Source: Acanthosoma haemorrhoidale (lineage: Eukaryota; Arthropoda; Insecta; Hemiptera; Acanthosomatidae). From it: a DNA stretch of 64,000 bases. Made by a program: the position numbers and the translations under genes. The notes beneath the pieces were generated by a model that was given only the letters and a program-made list of their open reading frames with translations, did no database searches and was not told the origin of the DNA. Shown here one piece after another: positions 14,226 through 29,179 of the stretch. Location: positions 186,001 through 250,000 of the forward strand of contig CAKNEZ010000015.1 in the NCBI GenBank assembly GCA_930367205.1, written 5' to 3'. Positions within the stretch are counted from its first letter, which is position 1, and each line of letters begins with the position of its first letter.

Positions 14226-17200
14226 CACACCTATGTTCCAACTTAATCTAAAACAAGACTTTAATTGTCGCACTGCTGTTCCAACACGCTCTACACCTAG
14301 ACTATTACTGTTTCACCTCTGTTCCAACACGATCTAAACCTAGACTTCAAATGTCACACTTCTGTTTCAACACGAGGCAAACCTAGGTTCTTACTGTCAC
14401 ACTTCTGTTCCAACATGCTCTAAACCTAGACTCTAATTGTCACACCTCTGTTCCAACACGATCTAAACCAAGATTAAAACTGTCACGCCTCTGTTTTAAC
14501 ACGATCTAAACCTAGACTCTCACTGTCACACTTTTATTCCATTGCTGATACTGATACTTGGATCTCACTGACATTCCTCTGTTTTAGCACCCTCTAAACC
14601 TAGACTATTACTGTTACACCTCTGTTCCAAAACGATCTAAACCTAGACTATAAATTTAACACCTCTGTTCCAACACCCTCTAAAACTAGGCTCTAACCAT
14701 TACACGTTCGTTCCAACAAGATCCAAACATAGACTCTTACTGTCACACCTCTGTTCCATTGCGATCTAAACCTGGGATCTCACTGTCACACTTCTGTTCC
14801 AACACGCTCTAAACCTAGACTTCAAATGTCTCACCTCTGTTCCAACAAGATCCACACCTAGGCTCTAACTGATACTTTTCTGTTCCAACACGCTCTGAAC
14901 CTACATTATAACTGTCACACCTCTGTTTTAACGAGATCTAAACCTAGACTCTCACTGTCACACTTTTATTCCATTGCTATCTAATACTTGGATCTCACTG
15001 ACATTCCTCTGTTTTAGCACGCTCTAAACCTAGACTATTATTTTTACACCTCTGTTCCAACACGATCTAAAACTAGGCTCTAACCATTACACGATCTTTC
15101 CAACACGATCCAAACATATTCTCTTACTGTCACACCTCTGTTCCATTGCGATCTAAACCTAGACTTCAAATGTCACACTTCTGTTTCAACACGATCCAAA
15201 CCTACGTTCTTACGGTCACACCTTTCTTCCAACACCCTCCAAACCTAGATTATCCCTGTCACACCTCGGTTCTAACACCATCTAAACCTAGGTTCTTACT
15301 GTCACACTTCTGTTCCAACATGCTCTAAACCTAGACTCTAATTGTCACACCTCTGTTCCAACACGATCTAAACCTAGAAACCCACTGTCACTCTTTTGTT
15401 CCATTGCGATCTAATACTTGGATATCACTGACACACCTATGTTCCAACTCAATCTAAAACAAGACTTTAACTGTCGCACTGCTGTTCCAACATGGTCTAC
15501 ACCCAGACTGTAACTGTCACACCTCTGTTCCAACACGATCTAAACATAGACTCTCACTGTAACACCTCTCTTCCAAAACTTTCTAAACCTAGACTCTAAA
15601 TGTCACACATCGGTTTCAACACGCTTAAAACCTACGCTTAAACTGTCACACCTCTGTTCCAACACGATCCAAACCTACGTTCTTACGGTCACATCTTTCT
15701 TCCAACACCCTCTAAACCTAGATTACCCCTGTCACACCGCTGTTTTAACATGATCTAAACATAGACTCTCACTGTCACACTTTTATTCCATTGCTATCTA
15801 ATACTTGGATCTCACTGACATTCCTCTGTTTTAGCACGCTCTAAACCTAGACTATTATTGTTACACCTCTGTTCCAACACGATCTAAACCTAGACTATAA
15901 ATGTAACACCTCTGTTCCAACACGCTCTAAAACTAGGCTCTAACCATTAAACGTTCGTTCCAACAAGATCCAAACATAGCCTCTTACTGTCACACCTCTG
16001 TTCCATTGCGATCTAAACCTTGGATCTCACTGTCACACTTCTGTTCCAACACGCTCTAAACCTAGACTTCAAATGTCACACCTCTGTTCCAACAAGATCC
16101 ACACCTAGGCTCTAACTGATACACTTCTGTTCCAACATGCTCTAAACCTAGACTCTAATTGTCACACCTCTGTTCCAACACGATCTAAACCAAGATTAAA
16201 ACTGTCACGCCTCGGTTTTAACACGATCTAAACCTAGATTATAACTGTAACACCTCTGTTCCAACAAGATCCACACTTAGGCTCTAACTGATACAATTCT
16301 GTTCCAACACGCTATAAACCTACATTATAACTGTCACGCCTCTGTTTTAACACGATCCAAACCTAGGTTCTTACTGTCACACCTTTTATTCCATTGCTAT
16401 CTAATACTTGGATCTCACTGACATTCCTCTGTTTTAGCACGCTCTAAACCTAGACTATTACTGTTACACCTCTGTTCCAACACGATCTAAACCTAGACTA
16501 TTACTGTTACACCTCTGTTCCAACACCCTCTAAACCTAGACTTCAAATGTCACACTTCTGTTTCAACACGATCCAAACCTAGGATCTTACTGTCACACCT
16601 TTGTTCCAACACCCTCTAAACCAATATTATAACCGTCACACTTCTGTTCCAACATGCTCTAAACCTAGACTTCAAATGTCACACCTCTGTTCTAACAAGA
16701 TACACACCTAGGCTCTAACTGATACACTTCTGTTCCAACACGCTCTAAACCTAGATTAAAACTGTCACGCCTCTGTTTTAACACGATCCAAACCTAGGTT
16801 CTTACTGTCACACCTTTGTTCCAACACCTTCGAAACCTAGATTATAACTCCCACACCTCTGCTTTAACATGATCTAAACCTAGAAACCCACTGTCACTCT
16901 TTTGTTCCATTGCGATCTAATACGTGGATCTCACTGACACACCTATGTTCCAACTCAATCTAAAACAAGACTTTAACTGTCGCACCTCTGTTCCAACACG
17001 CTCTACACCTAGACTATTACTGTTTCACCTCTGTTCTAACACGATCTAAACCTAGACTTCAAATGTCACACTTCTGTTTCAACACGAGGCAAACCTAGGT
17101 TCTTACTGTCACACTTCTGTTCCAACATGCTCTAAACCTAGACTCTAATTGTCACACCTCTGTTCCAACACGATCTAAACCAAGATTAAAACTGTCATGC

Positions 17201-17554
17201 CTCGGTTTTAACACGATCTAAACCTAGATCATAACTGTAGCACCTCTGTTCCAACAGGATCCACACTTAGGCTCTAACTGATAAAATTCTGTTCCAACAC
17301 GCTATAAACCTACATTATAACTGTCACACCTCTGTTTTAACACGATCTAAACCTAGACTCTCACTGTCACACTTTTATTCCATTGCTATCTAATACTTGG
17401 ATCTCACTGACATTCCTCTGTTTTAGCACGCTCTAAACCTAGACTATTACTGTTACACCTCTGTTCCAACAAGATCTAAACCTAGACTATTACTGTTACA
17501 CCTCTGTTCCAACACGATCTAAACCTAGACTATAAATTTAACACTTCTGTTCCA

Positions 17555-20500
17555 ACACCCTCTAAACCTAGACTTCAAATGTCACACTTCTGTTTCAACA
17601 CGATCCAAACCTAGACTTCAAATGTCACACCTCTGCTCTAACAAGATACACACCTAGGCTCTAACTGATACACTTCTGTTCTAACACGCTCTAAACCTAG
17701 ATTAAAACTGTCACGCCTCTGTTTTAACACGATCCAAACCTAGGTTCTTACTGTCACACCTTTGTTCCAACACCTTTTAAACCTAGATTATAACTCCCAC
17801 ACCTCTGTTTTAACATGATCTAAACCTATAACCCACTGTCACTCTTTTTTTCCATTGCGATCTAATACATGGATCTCACTGACACACCTATGTTCCAACT
17901 CAATCTAAAACAAGAATTTAACTGTCGCACCTCTGTTCCAACACGATCTAAACCTAGACTTCAAATGTCACACTTCTGTTTTAACACGATCTAAACCTAG
18001 ACTCTCACTGTCACACTTTTATTCCATTGCTATCTAATACTTGGATTCACTGACATTCCTCTGTTTTAGCCCGCTCTAAACCTAGACTATTACTGTTACA
18101 CCTCTGTTCCAACACGATCTAAACATAGACTCCTACTGTCACACCTCTGATCCATTGCGATCTAAACCTTGGATCTCACTGTCACACTTTTGTTCCAACA
18201 CGCTCTAAACCTAGACTTCAAATGTCACACTTCTGTTTCAACACAATCCAAACCTAGGATCTTACTGTCACACCTTTGTTCCAACACCCTCTAAACCTAG
18301 ATTATAACTCCCACCCTTTGTTCCAACACGATCTAAACCTAGACTTCAAATGTCACACTTCTGTTTCAACACCATCCAAACCTACGTTCTTACGGTCACA
18401 CCTTTCTTCCAACACCCTCTAAACCTAGATTATCCCTGTCACACCTCGGTTCTAACACGATCTAAACCTAGATTCTAAAAGTCATACTTCTGTTTCAACA
18501 CGAGGCCAACCTAGGTTCTTACTGTCACAATTCTGTTCCAACATGCTCTAAACCTAGACTCTAATTGTCACACATCTGTTCCAACACGATCTAAACCTAG
18601 ATTAAAACTGTCACGCCTCTGTTTTAACACGATCTAAACCTAGATTATAACTGTAACTCCTCTGTTTCAACAAGATCCACACCTAGGCTCTAACTGATAC
18701 ACTTCTGTTCCAACACGCTCTAAACCTAGACTTCAAATGTCACACTTCTGTTTCAACACGATCCAAACCTAGGATCTTACTGTCACACCTTTGTTCCAAC
18801 ACCCTCTAAACCAATATTATAACCGTCACACCTCTGTTCTAAGACGATCTAAACCTAGACCCTTACTGTTACACGTTTGTTCCAACACGCACAAAACCTA
18901 GGCTTAAACGGTCACACCTCGGTAACAACACGATCTAAACATAGACTCTCACTGTTACACCTCTCTTCCAAAACTTTCTAAACCTAGACTCCAAAGGTCA
19001 CACTTCTGTTCCAACACGTTCTAAACCTAGATTATAACTCCCACACCTCTATTTAAACTTGATATAAACCTAGACACCCACTGTCACTCTTTTGTTCTAT
19101 TGCGATCTAATACTTGGATCTCACTGACACACCTATGTTCCAACTTAATCTAAAACAAGACTTTAACTGTCGCACTGCTCTTCCAACACGCTCTACACCT
19201 AGACTATTACTGTTTCACCTCTGTTCCCACACGATCTAAACCTAGACTCTAATTGTCACTCCTCTGTTCCGACACGATCTAAACCTAGATTAAAACTTCT
19301 GTTTCAACACGATCCAAACCTACGTTCTTACGGTCACACCTTTCTTCCAACACCCTCTAAACCTAGATTATCCCTGTCACACCTCGGTTCTTACACGATC
19401 TAAACCTAGATTGTAAATAACATACTTCTGTTTCAACACGAGGCAAACCTAGGTTCTAACTGTCACACTTCTGTTCCAACATGCTCTAAACCTAGACTCT
19501 AATTGTCACACCTCTGTTCCAACACGATCTAAACCTAGATTAAAACTGTCACGCCTCTGTTTTAACACGATCTAAACCTAGACTCTCACTGTCACACTTT
19601 TATTCCATTGCTATCTGATACTTGGATCTCACTGACATTCCTCTGTTTTAGCACCCTCTAAACCTAGACTATTACTGTTACACCTCTGTTCCAACACGAT
19701 CTAAACCTACACTATTACTGTTACACCTCTGTTCCAAAACGATCTAAACCTAGACTATAAATTTAACACCTCTGTTCCAACACCCTCTAAAACTAGGCTC
19801 TAACCATTACACGTTCGTTCCAACAAGATCCAAACATAGACTCTTACTGTCACACCTCTGTTCCATTGCGATCTAAACCTAGGCTCTAACTGATACTTTT
19901 CTGTTCCAACACGCTCTAAACCTAGACTTCAAATGTCACACCTCTGTTTTAACGAGATCTAAACCTAGACTCTCACTGTCACACTTTTATTCCATTGCTA
20001 TCTAATACTTGGATCTCACTGACATTCCTCTGTTTTAGCACGCTCTAAACCTAGACTATTACTGTTACACCTCTGTTCCAACACGATCTAAAACTAGGCT
20101 CTAACCATTACACGATCTTTCCAACACGATCCAAACATATTCTCTTACTGTCACACCTCTGTTCCATTGCGATCTAAACCTTGGATCTCACTGTCACACT
20201 TTGGTTCCAACACGCTCTAAACCTAGACTTCAAATGTCACACTTCTGTTTCAACACGATCCAAACCTAGTATCTTACTGTCACACCTTTGTTCCAACACC
20301 CTCTAAACCTAGATTATAACCGTCACACCGCTGTTCTAAGACGATCCAAACATAGACTCTTACTGTCACACCTCTGTTCCATTGCGATCTAAACCTGGGA
20401 TCTCACTGTCACACTTCTGTTCCAACACGCTCTAAACCTAGACTTCAAATGTCACACCTCTGTTCCAACAAGATCCACACCTAGGCTCTAACTGATACTT

Positions 20501-23500
20501 TTCTGTTCCAACACGCTCTGAACCTACATTATAAATGTCACACCTCTGTTTTAACGAGATCTAAACCTAGACTCTCACTGTCACACTTTTATTCCATTGC
20601 TATCTAATACTTGGATCTCACTGACATTCTTTTGTTTTAGCACGCTCTAAACCTAGACTATTACTGTTACACCTCTGTTCCAACACGATCTAAAACTAGG
20701 CTCTAACCATTACACGATCTTTCCAACACGACCAAAACATAGACTTTTACTGTCACACCTCTGTTCCAATGCGATCTAAACCTGGGATCTCACTGTCACA
20801 CTTCTGTTCCAACACGCTCTAAACCTAGACTTCAAATGTCACACCTCTGTTCCAACAAGATCCACACCTAGGCTCTAACTGATACTTTTCTGTTCCAACA
20901 CGCTCTGAACCTACATTATAACTGTCACACCTCTGTTTTAACACGATCTAAACCTAGATTCTAAATGTCATACTTCTGTTTCAACACAAGGCAAACCTAG
21001 GATCTTACTGTCACACCTTTGTTCCAACACCCTCTAAACCTAGATTATAACTCCCACCCTTTGTTCCAACACGATCTAAACCTAGACTTCAAATGTCACA
21101 CTTCTGTTTCAACACCATCCAAACCTACGTTCTTACGGTCACACCTTTCTTCCAACACCCTCTAAACCTAGATTATCCCTGTCACACCTCGGTTCTAACA
21201 CGATCTAAACCTAGATTCTAAAAGTCATACTTCTGTTTCAACACGAGGCCAACCTAGGTTCTTACTGTCACAATTCTGTTCCAACATGCTCTAAACCTAG
21301 ACTCTAATTGTCACAAATCTGTTCCAACACGATCTAAACCTAGATTAAAACTGTCACGCCTCTGTTTTAACACGATCTAAACCTAGATTATAACTGTAAC
21401 TCCTCTGTTCCAACAAGATCCACACCTAGGTTCTAACTGATACACTTCTGTTCCAACACGCTCTAAACCTAGACTTCAAATGTCACACTTCTGTTTCAAC
21501 ACGATCCAAACCTAGGATCTTACTGTCACACCTTTGTTCCAACACCCTCTAAACCAATATTATAACCGTCACACCTCTGTTCTAAGACGATCTAAACCTA
21601 GACCCTCACTGTTACACGTTTGTTCCAACACGCACAAAACCTAGGCTTCAACGGTCACACCTCGGTAACAACACGATCTAAACATAGACTCTCACTGTCA
21701 CACCTCTCTTCCAACACCCTCTAAACCTAGACTTCAAATGTCACACTTCTGTTTCAACACGATCCAAACCTAGACTTCAAATGTCACACCTCTGTTCTAA
21801 CAAGATACACACCTAGGCTCTAACTGATACACTTCTGTTCTAACACGCTCTAAACCTAGATTAAAACTGTCACGCCTCTGTTTTAACACGATCCAAACCT
21901 AGGTTCTTACTGTCACACCTTTGTTCCAACACCTTTTAAACCTAGATTATAACTCCCACACCTCTGTTTTAACATGATCTAAACCTATAACCCACTGTCA
22001 CTCTTTTTTTCCATTGCGATCTAATACATGGATCTCACTGACACACCTATGTTCCAACTCAATCTAAAACAAGAATTTAACTGTCGCACCTCTGTTCCAA
22101 CACGATCTAAACCTAGACTTCAAATGTCACACTTCTGTTTTAACACGATCTAAACCTAGACTCTCACTGTCACACTTTTATTCCATTGCTATCTAATACT
22201 TGGATTCACTGACATTCCTCTGTTTTAGCCCGCTCTAAACCTAGACTATTACTGTTACACCTCTGTTCCAACACGATCTAAACATAGACTCCTACTGTCA
22301 CACCTCTGATCCATTGCGATCTAAACCTTGGATCTCACTGTCACACTTTTGTTCCAACACGCTCTAAACCTAGACTTCAAATGTCACACTTCTGTTTCAA
22401 CACAATCCAAACCTAGGATCTTACTGTCACACCTTTGTTCCAACACCCTCTAAACCTAGATTATAACTCCCACCCTTTGTTCCAACACGATCTAAACCTA
22501 GACTTCAAATGTCACACTTCTGTTTCAACACCATCCAAACCTACGTTCTTACGGTCACACCTTTCTTCCAACACCCTCTAAACCTAGATTATCCCTGTCA
22601 CACCTCGGTTCTAACACGATCTAAACCTAGATTCTAAAAGTCATACTTCTGTTTCAACACGAGGCCAACCTAGGTTCTTACTGTCACAATTCTGTTCCAA
22701 CATGCTCTAAACCTAGACTCTAATTGTCACACATCTGTTCCAACACGATCTAAACCTAGATTAAAACTGTCACGCCTCTGTTTTAACACGATCTAAACCT
22801 AGATTATAACTGTAACTCCTCTGTTTCAACAAGATCCACACCTAGGCTCTAACTGATACACTTCTGTTCCAACACGCTCTAAACCTAGACTTCAAATGTC
22901 ACACTTCTGTTTCAACACGATCCAAACCTAGGAGCTTACTGTCACACCTTTGTTCCAACACCCTCTAAACCAATATTATAACCGTCACACCTCTGTTCTA
23001 AGACGATCTAAACCTAGACCCTCACTGTTACACGTTTGTTCCAACACGCACAAAACCTAGGCTTAAACGGTCACACCTCGGTAACAACACGATCTAAACA
23101 TAGACTCTCACTGTTACACCTCTCTTCCAAAACTTTCTAAACCTAGACTCCAAAGGTCACACTTCTGTTCCAACACGTTCTAAACCTAGATTATAACTCC
23201 CACACCTCTATTTAAACTTGATATAAACCTAGACACCCACTGTCACTCTTTTGTTCTATTGCGATCTAATACTTGGATCTCACTGACACACCTATGTTCC
23301 AACTTAATCTAAAACAAGACTTTAACTGTCGCACTGCTCTTCCAACACGCTCTACACCTAGACTATTACTGTTTCACCTCTGTTCCCACACGATCTAAAC
23401 CTAGACTCTAATTGTCACTCCTCTGTTCCGACACGATCTAAACCTAGATTAAAACTTCTGTTTCAACACGATCCAAACCTACGTTCTTACGGTCACACCT

Positions 23501-25872
23501 TTCTTCCAACACCCTCTAAACCTAGATTATCCCTGTCACACCTCGGTTCTTACACGATCTAAACCTAGATTGTAAATAACATACTTCTGTTTCAACACGA
23601 GGCAAACCTAGGTTCTAACTGTCACACTTCTGTTCCAACATGCTCTAAACCTAGACTCTAATTGTCACACCTCTGTTCCAACACGATCTAAACCTAGATT
23701 AAAACTGTCACGCCTCTGTTTTAACACGATCTAAACCTAGACTCTCACTGTCACACTTTTATTCCATTGCTATCTGATACTTGGATCTCACTGACATTCC
23801 TCTGTTTTAGCACCCTCTAAACCTAGACTATTACTGTTACACCTCTGTTCCAACACGATCTAAACCTACACTATTACTGTTACACCTCTGTTCCAAAACG
23901 ATCTAAACCTAGACTATAAATTTAACACCTCTGTTCCAACACCCTCTAAAACTAGGCTCTAACCATTACACGTTCGTTCCAACAAGATCCAAACATAGAC
24001 TCTTACTGTCACACCTCTGTTCCATTGCGATCTAAACCTAGGCTCTAACTGATACTTTTCTGTTCCAACACGCTCTAAACCTAGACTTCAAATGTCACAC
24101 CTCTGTTTTAACGAGATCTAAACCTAGACTCTCACTGTCACACTTTTATTCCATTGCTATCTAATACTTGGATCTCACTGACATTCCTCTGTTTTAGCAC
24201 GCTCTAAACCTAGACTATTACTGTTACACCTCTGTTCCAACACGATCTAAAACTAGGCTCTAACCATTACACGATCTTTCCAACACGATCCAAACATATT
24301 CTCTTACTGTCACACCTCTGTTCCATTGCGATCTAAACCTTGGATCTCACTGTCACACTTTGGTTCCAACACGCTCTAAACCTAGACTTCAAATGTCACA
24401 CTTCTGTTTCAACACGATCCAAACCTAGTATCTTACTGTCACACCTTTGTTCCAACACCCTCTAAACCTAGATTATAACCGTCACACCGCTGTTCTAAGA
24501 CGATCCAAACATAGACTCTTACTGTCACACCTCTGTTCCATTGCGATCTAAACCTGGGATCTCACTGTCACACTTCTGTTCCAACACGCTCTAAACCTAG
24601 ACTTCAAATGTCACACCTCTGTTCCAACAAGATCCACACCTAGGCTCTAACTGATACTTTTCTGTTCCAACACGCTCTGAACCTACATTATAAATGTCAC
24701 ACCTCTGTTTTAACGAGATCTAAACCTAGACTCTCACTGTCACACTTTTATTCCATTGCTATCTAATACTTGGATCTCACTGACATTCTTTTGTTTTAGC
24801 ACGCTCTAAACCTAGACTATTACTGTTACACCTCTGTTCCAACACGATCTAAAACTAGGCTCTAACCATTACACGATCTTTCCAACACGACCAAAACATA
24901 GACTTTTACTGTCACACCTCTGTTCCAATGCGATCTAAACCTGGGATCTCACTGTCACACTTCTGTTCCAACACGCTCTAAACCTAGACTTCAAATGTCA
25001 CACCTCTGTTCCAACAAGATCCACACCTAGGCTCTAACTGATACTTTTCTGTTCCAACACGCTCTGAACCTACATTATAACTGTCACACCTCTGTTTTAA
25101 CACGATCTAAACCTAGATTCTAAATGTCATACTTCTGTTTCAACACAAGGCAAACCTAGGATCTTACTGTCACACCTTTGTTCCAACACCCTCTAAACCT
25201 AGATTATAACTCCCACCCTTTGTTCCAACACGATCTAAACCTAGACTTCAAATGTCACACTTCTGTTTCAACACCATCCAAACCTACGTTCTTACGGTCA
25301 CACCTTTCTTCCAACACCCTCTAAACCTAGATTATCCCTGTCACACCTCGGTTCTAACACGATCTAAACCTAGATTCTAAAAGTCATACTTCTGTTTCAA
25401 CACGAGGCCAACCTAGGTTCTTACTGTCACAATTCTGTTCCAACATGCTCTAAACCTAGACTCTAATTGTCACAAATCTGTTCCAACACGATCTAAACCT
25501 AGATTAAAACTGTCACGCCTCTGTTTTAACACGATCTAAACCTAGATTATAACTGTAACTCCTCTGTTCCAACAAGATCCACACCTAGGCTCTAACTGAT
25601 ACACTTCTGTTCCAACACGCTCTAAACCTAGACTTCAAATGTCACACTTCTGTTTCAACACGATCCAAACCTAGGATCTTACTGTCACACCTTTGTTCCA
25701 ACACCCTCTAAACCAATATTATAACCGTCACACCTCTGTTCTAAGACGATCTAAACCTAGACCCTCACTGTTACACGTTTGTTCCAACACGCACAAAACC
25801 TAGGCTTAAACGGTCACACCTCGGTAACAACACGATCTAAACATAGACTCTCACTGTCACACCTCTCTTCCA
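17555..25872. repeat. Two tandem copies of a 4159-bp higher-order unit
   Basis: About 17555-21713 and 21714-25872 match at a constant offset of 4159. Checked markers are CCTATAACCCACTG (17825 and 21984), GTTCCGACACG (GACACG at 19271 and 23430) and TCAACACAAGGC (20981 and 25140). Only single-base differences were noticed, for example GGTTCTAACTG near 21430 against GGCTCTAACTG near 25590. The unit is about 97 monomers. Confidence 0.88.
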
Positions 25873-25879
25873 AAACTTT

Positions 25880-28440
25880 CTAAACCTAGACTCCAAAGGT
25901 CACACTTCTGTTCCAACACGATCTAAACCTAGACTCTCACTGTCACACTTTTATTCCATTGCTATCTGATACTTGGATCTCACTGACATTCCTCTGTTTT
26001 AGCACCCTCTAAACCTAGACTATTACTGTTACACCTCTGTTCCAACACGATCTAAACCTACACTATTACTGTTACACCTCTGTTCCAAAACGATCTAAAC
26101 CTAGACTATAAATTTAACACCTCTGTTCCAACACCCTCTAAAACTAGGCTCTAACCATTACACGTTCGTTCCAACAAGATCCAAACATAGACTCTTACTG
26201 TCACACCTCTGTTCCATTGCGATCTAAACCTGGGATCTCACTGTCACACTTCTGTTCCAACACGCTCTAAACCTAGACTTCAAATGTCTCACCTCTGTTC
26301 CAACAAGATCCACACCTAGGCTCTAACTGATACTTTTCTGTTCCAACACGCTCTGAACCTACATTATAACTGTCACACCTCTGTTTTAACGAGATCTAAA
26401 CCTAGACTCTCACTGTCACACTTTTATTCCATTGCTATCTAATACTTGGATCTCACTGACATTCCTCTGTTTTAGCACGCTCTAAACCTAGACTATTACT
26501 GTTACACCTCTGTTCCAAGACGATCTAAAACTAGGCTCTAACCATAACACGATCTTTCCAACACGATCCAAACATATTCTCTTACTGTCACACCTCTGTT
26601 CCATTGCGATCTAAACCTTGGATCTCACTGTCACACTTTTGTTCCAACACGCTCTAAACCTAGACTTCAAATGTTACACTTCTGTTTCAACACGATCCAA
26701 ACCTAGTATCTTACTGTCACACCTTTGTTCCAACACCCTCTAAACCTAGATTATAACCGTCACACCGCTGTTCTAAGACGATCCAAACATAGACTCTTAC
26801 TGTCACACCTCTTTTCCATTGCGATCTAAACCTGGGATCTCACTGTCACACTTCTGTTCCAACACGCTCTAAACCTAGACTTCAAATGTCACACCTCTGT
26901 TCCAACAAGATCCACACCTAGGCTCTAACTGATACTTTTCTGTTCCAACACGCTCTGAACCTACATTATAACTGTCACACCTCTGTTTTAACGAGATCTA
27001 AACCTAGACTCTCACTGTCACACTTTTATTCCATTGCTATCTAATACTTGGATCTCACTGACATTCCTTTGTTTTAGCACGCTCTAAACCTAGACTATTA
27101 CTGTTACACCTCTGTTCCAACACGATCTAAAACTAGGCTCTAACCATTACACGATCTTTCCAACACGATCCAAACATAGACTTTTACTGTCACACCTCTG
27201 TTCCAATGCGATCTAAACCTGGGATCTCACTGTCACACTTCTGTTCCAACACGCTCTAAACCTAGACTTCAAATGTCACACCTCTGTTCCAACAAGATCC
27301 ACACCTAGGCTCTAACTGATACTTTTCTGTTCCAACACGCTCTGAACCTACATTATAACTGTCACACCTCTGTTTTAACACGATCTAAACCTAGATTCTA
27401 AATGTCATACTTCTGTTTCAACACAAGGCAAACCTAGGTTCTTACTGTCACACTTCTGTTCCAACATGCTCTAAACCTAGACTGTAATTGTCACACCTCC
27501 GTTTTAACACGATCTAAACCTAGACTCTCACTGTCACACTTCTTTACCATTGCTATCTAATACTTGAATCTCACTGACATTCCTCTGTTTCAGCACGCTC
27601 TAAACCTAGACTTCAAATGTCACACTTCTGTTTCAACACGATCCAAACCTACGTTCTTACGGTCACACCTTTCTTCCAACACCCTCCAAACCTAGATTAT
27701 CCCTGTCACACCTCGGTTCTAACACGATCTAAACCTAGGTTCTTACTGTCACACTTCTGTTCCAACATGCTCTAAACCTAGACTCTAATTGTCACACCTC
27801 TGTTCCAACACGATCTAAACCTAGAAACCCACTGTCACTCTTTTGTTCCATGTCGATCTAATACTTGGATTTCACTGACACACCTATGTTCCAACTCAAT
27901 CTAAAACAAGACTTTAACTGTCGCACTGCTGTTCCAACATGGTCTACACCCAGACTGTAACTGTCACACCTCTGTTCCAACACGATCTAAACATAGACTC
28001 TCACTGTAACACCTCTCTTCCAAAACTTTCTAAACCTAGACTCTACATGTCACACATCGGTTTCAACACGCTTAAAACCTACGCTTAAACTGTCACACCT
28101 CTGTTCCAACACGATCCAAACCTACGTTCTTACGGTCACATCTTTCTTCCAACACCCTCTAAACCTAGATTACCCCTGTCACACCTCTGTTTTAACATGA
28201 TCTAAACATAGACTCTCACTGTCACACTTTTATTCCATTGCTATCTAATACTTGGATCTCACTGACATTCCTCTGTTTTAGCACGCTCTAAACCTAGACT
28301 ATTATTGTTACACCTCTGTTCCAACACGATCTAAACCTAGACTATAAATGTAACACCTCTGTTCCAACACGCTCTAAAACTAGGCTCTAACCATTAAACG
28401 TTCGTTCCAACAAGATCCAAACATAGCCTCTTACTGTCAC
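25880..28440. repeat. Block copied 11778 bp downstream
   Basis: About 25880-28440 matches 37660-40220. Checked markers are CCAAAGGTCACAC (25893 and 37671) and CACCTCCGTTTTAAC (CCTCC at 27496 and 39274). At the end, one copy has extra monomers. The same block appears a third time inside the second 5458-bp unit. Confidence 0.7.
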
Positions 28441-29179
28441 ACCTCTGTTCCAACACGCTCTAAACCTAGACTTCAAATGTCACACCTCTGTTCCAACAAG
28501 ATCCACACCTAGGCTCTAACTGATACACTTCTGTTCCAACATGCTCTAAACCTAGACTCTAATTGTCACACCTCTGTTCCAACACGATCTAAACCAAGAT
28601 TAAAACTGTCACGCCTCGGTTTTAACACGATCTAAACCTAGATTATAACTGTAACACCTCTGTTCCAACAAGATCCACACTTAGGCTCTAACTGATACAA
28701 TTCTGTTCCAACACGCTATAAACCTACATTATAACTGTCACGCCTCTGTTTTAACACGATCCAAACCTAGGTTCTTACTGTCACACCTTTGTTCCAACAC
28801 CTTCTAAACCTAGATTATAACTCCCACACCTCTGCTTTAACATGATCTAAACCTAGAAACCCACTGTCACTCTTTTGTTCCATTGCGATCTAATACGTGG
28901 ATCTCACTGACACACCTATGTTCCAACTCAATCTAAAACAAGACTTTAACTGTCGCACCTCTGTTCCAACACGCTCTACACCTAGACTATTACTGTTTCA
29001 CCTCTGTTCCAACACGATCTAAACCTAGACTTCAAATGTCACACTTCTGTTTCAACACGAGGCAAACCTAGGTTCTTACTGTCACACTTCTGTTCCAACA
29101 TGCTCTAAACCTAGACTCTAATTGTCACACCTCTGTTCCAACACGATCTAAACCAAGATTAAAACTGTCACGCCTCGGT

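Noticed and set aside
15146..15328. Open frame within the satellite
   Set aside because: The translation is just repeated monomer sequence; 43 is not a multiple of 3, so chance open stretches arise. The same applies to 58716-58919.
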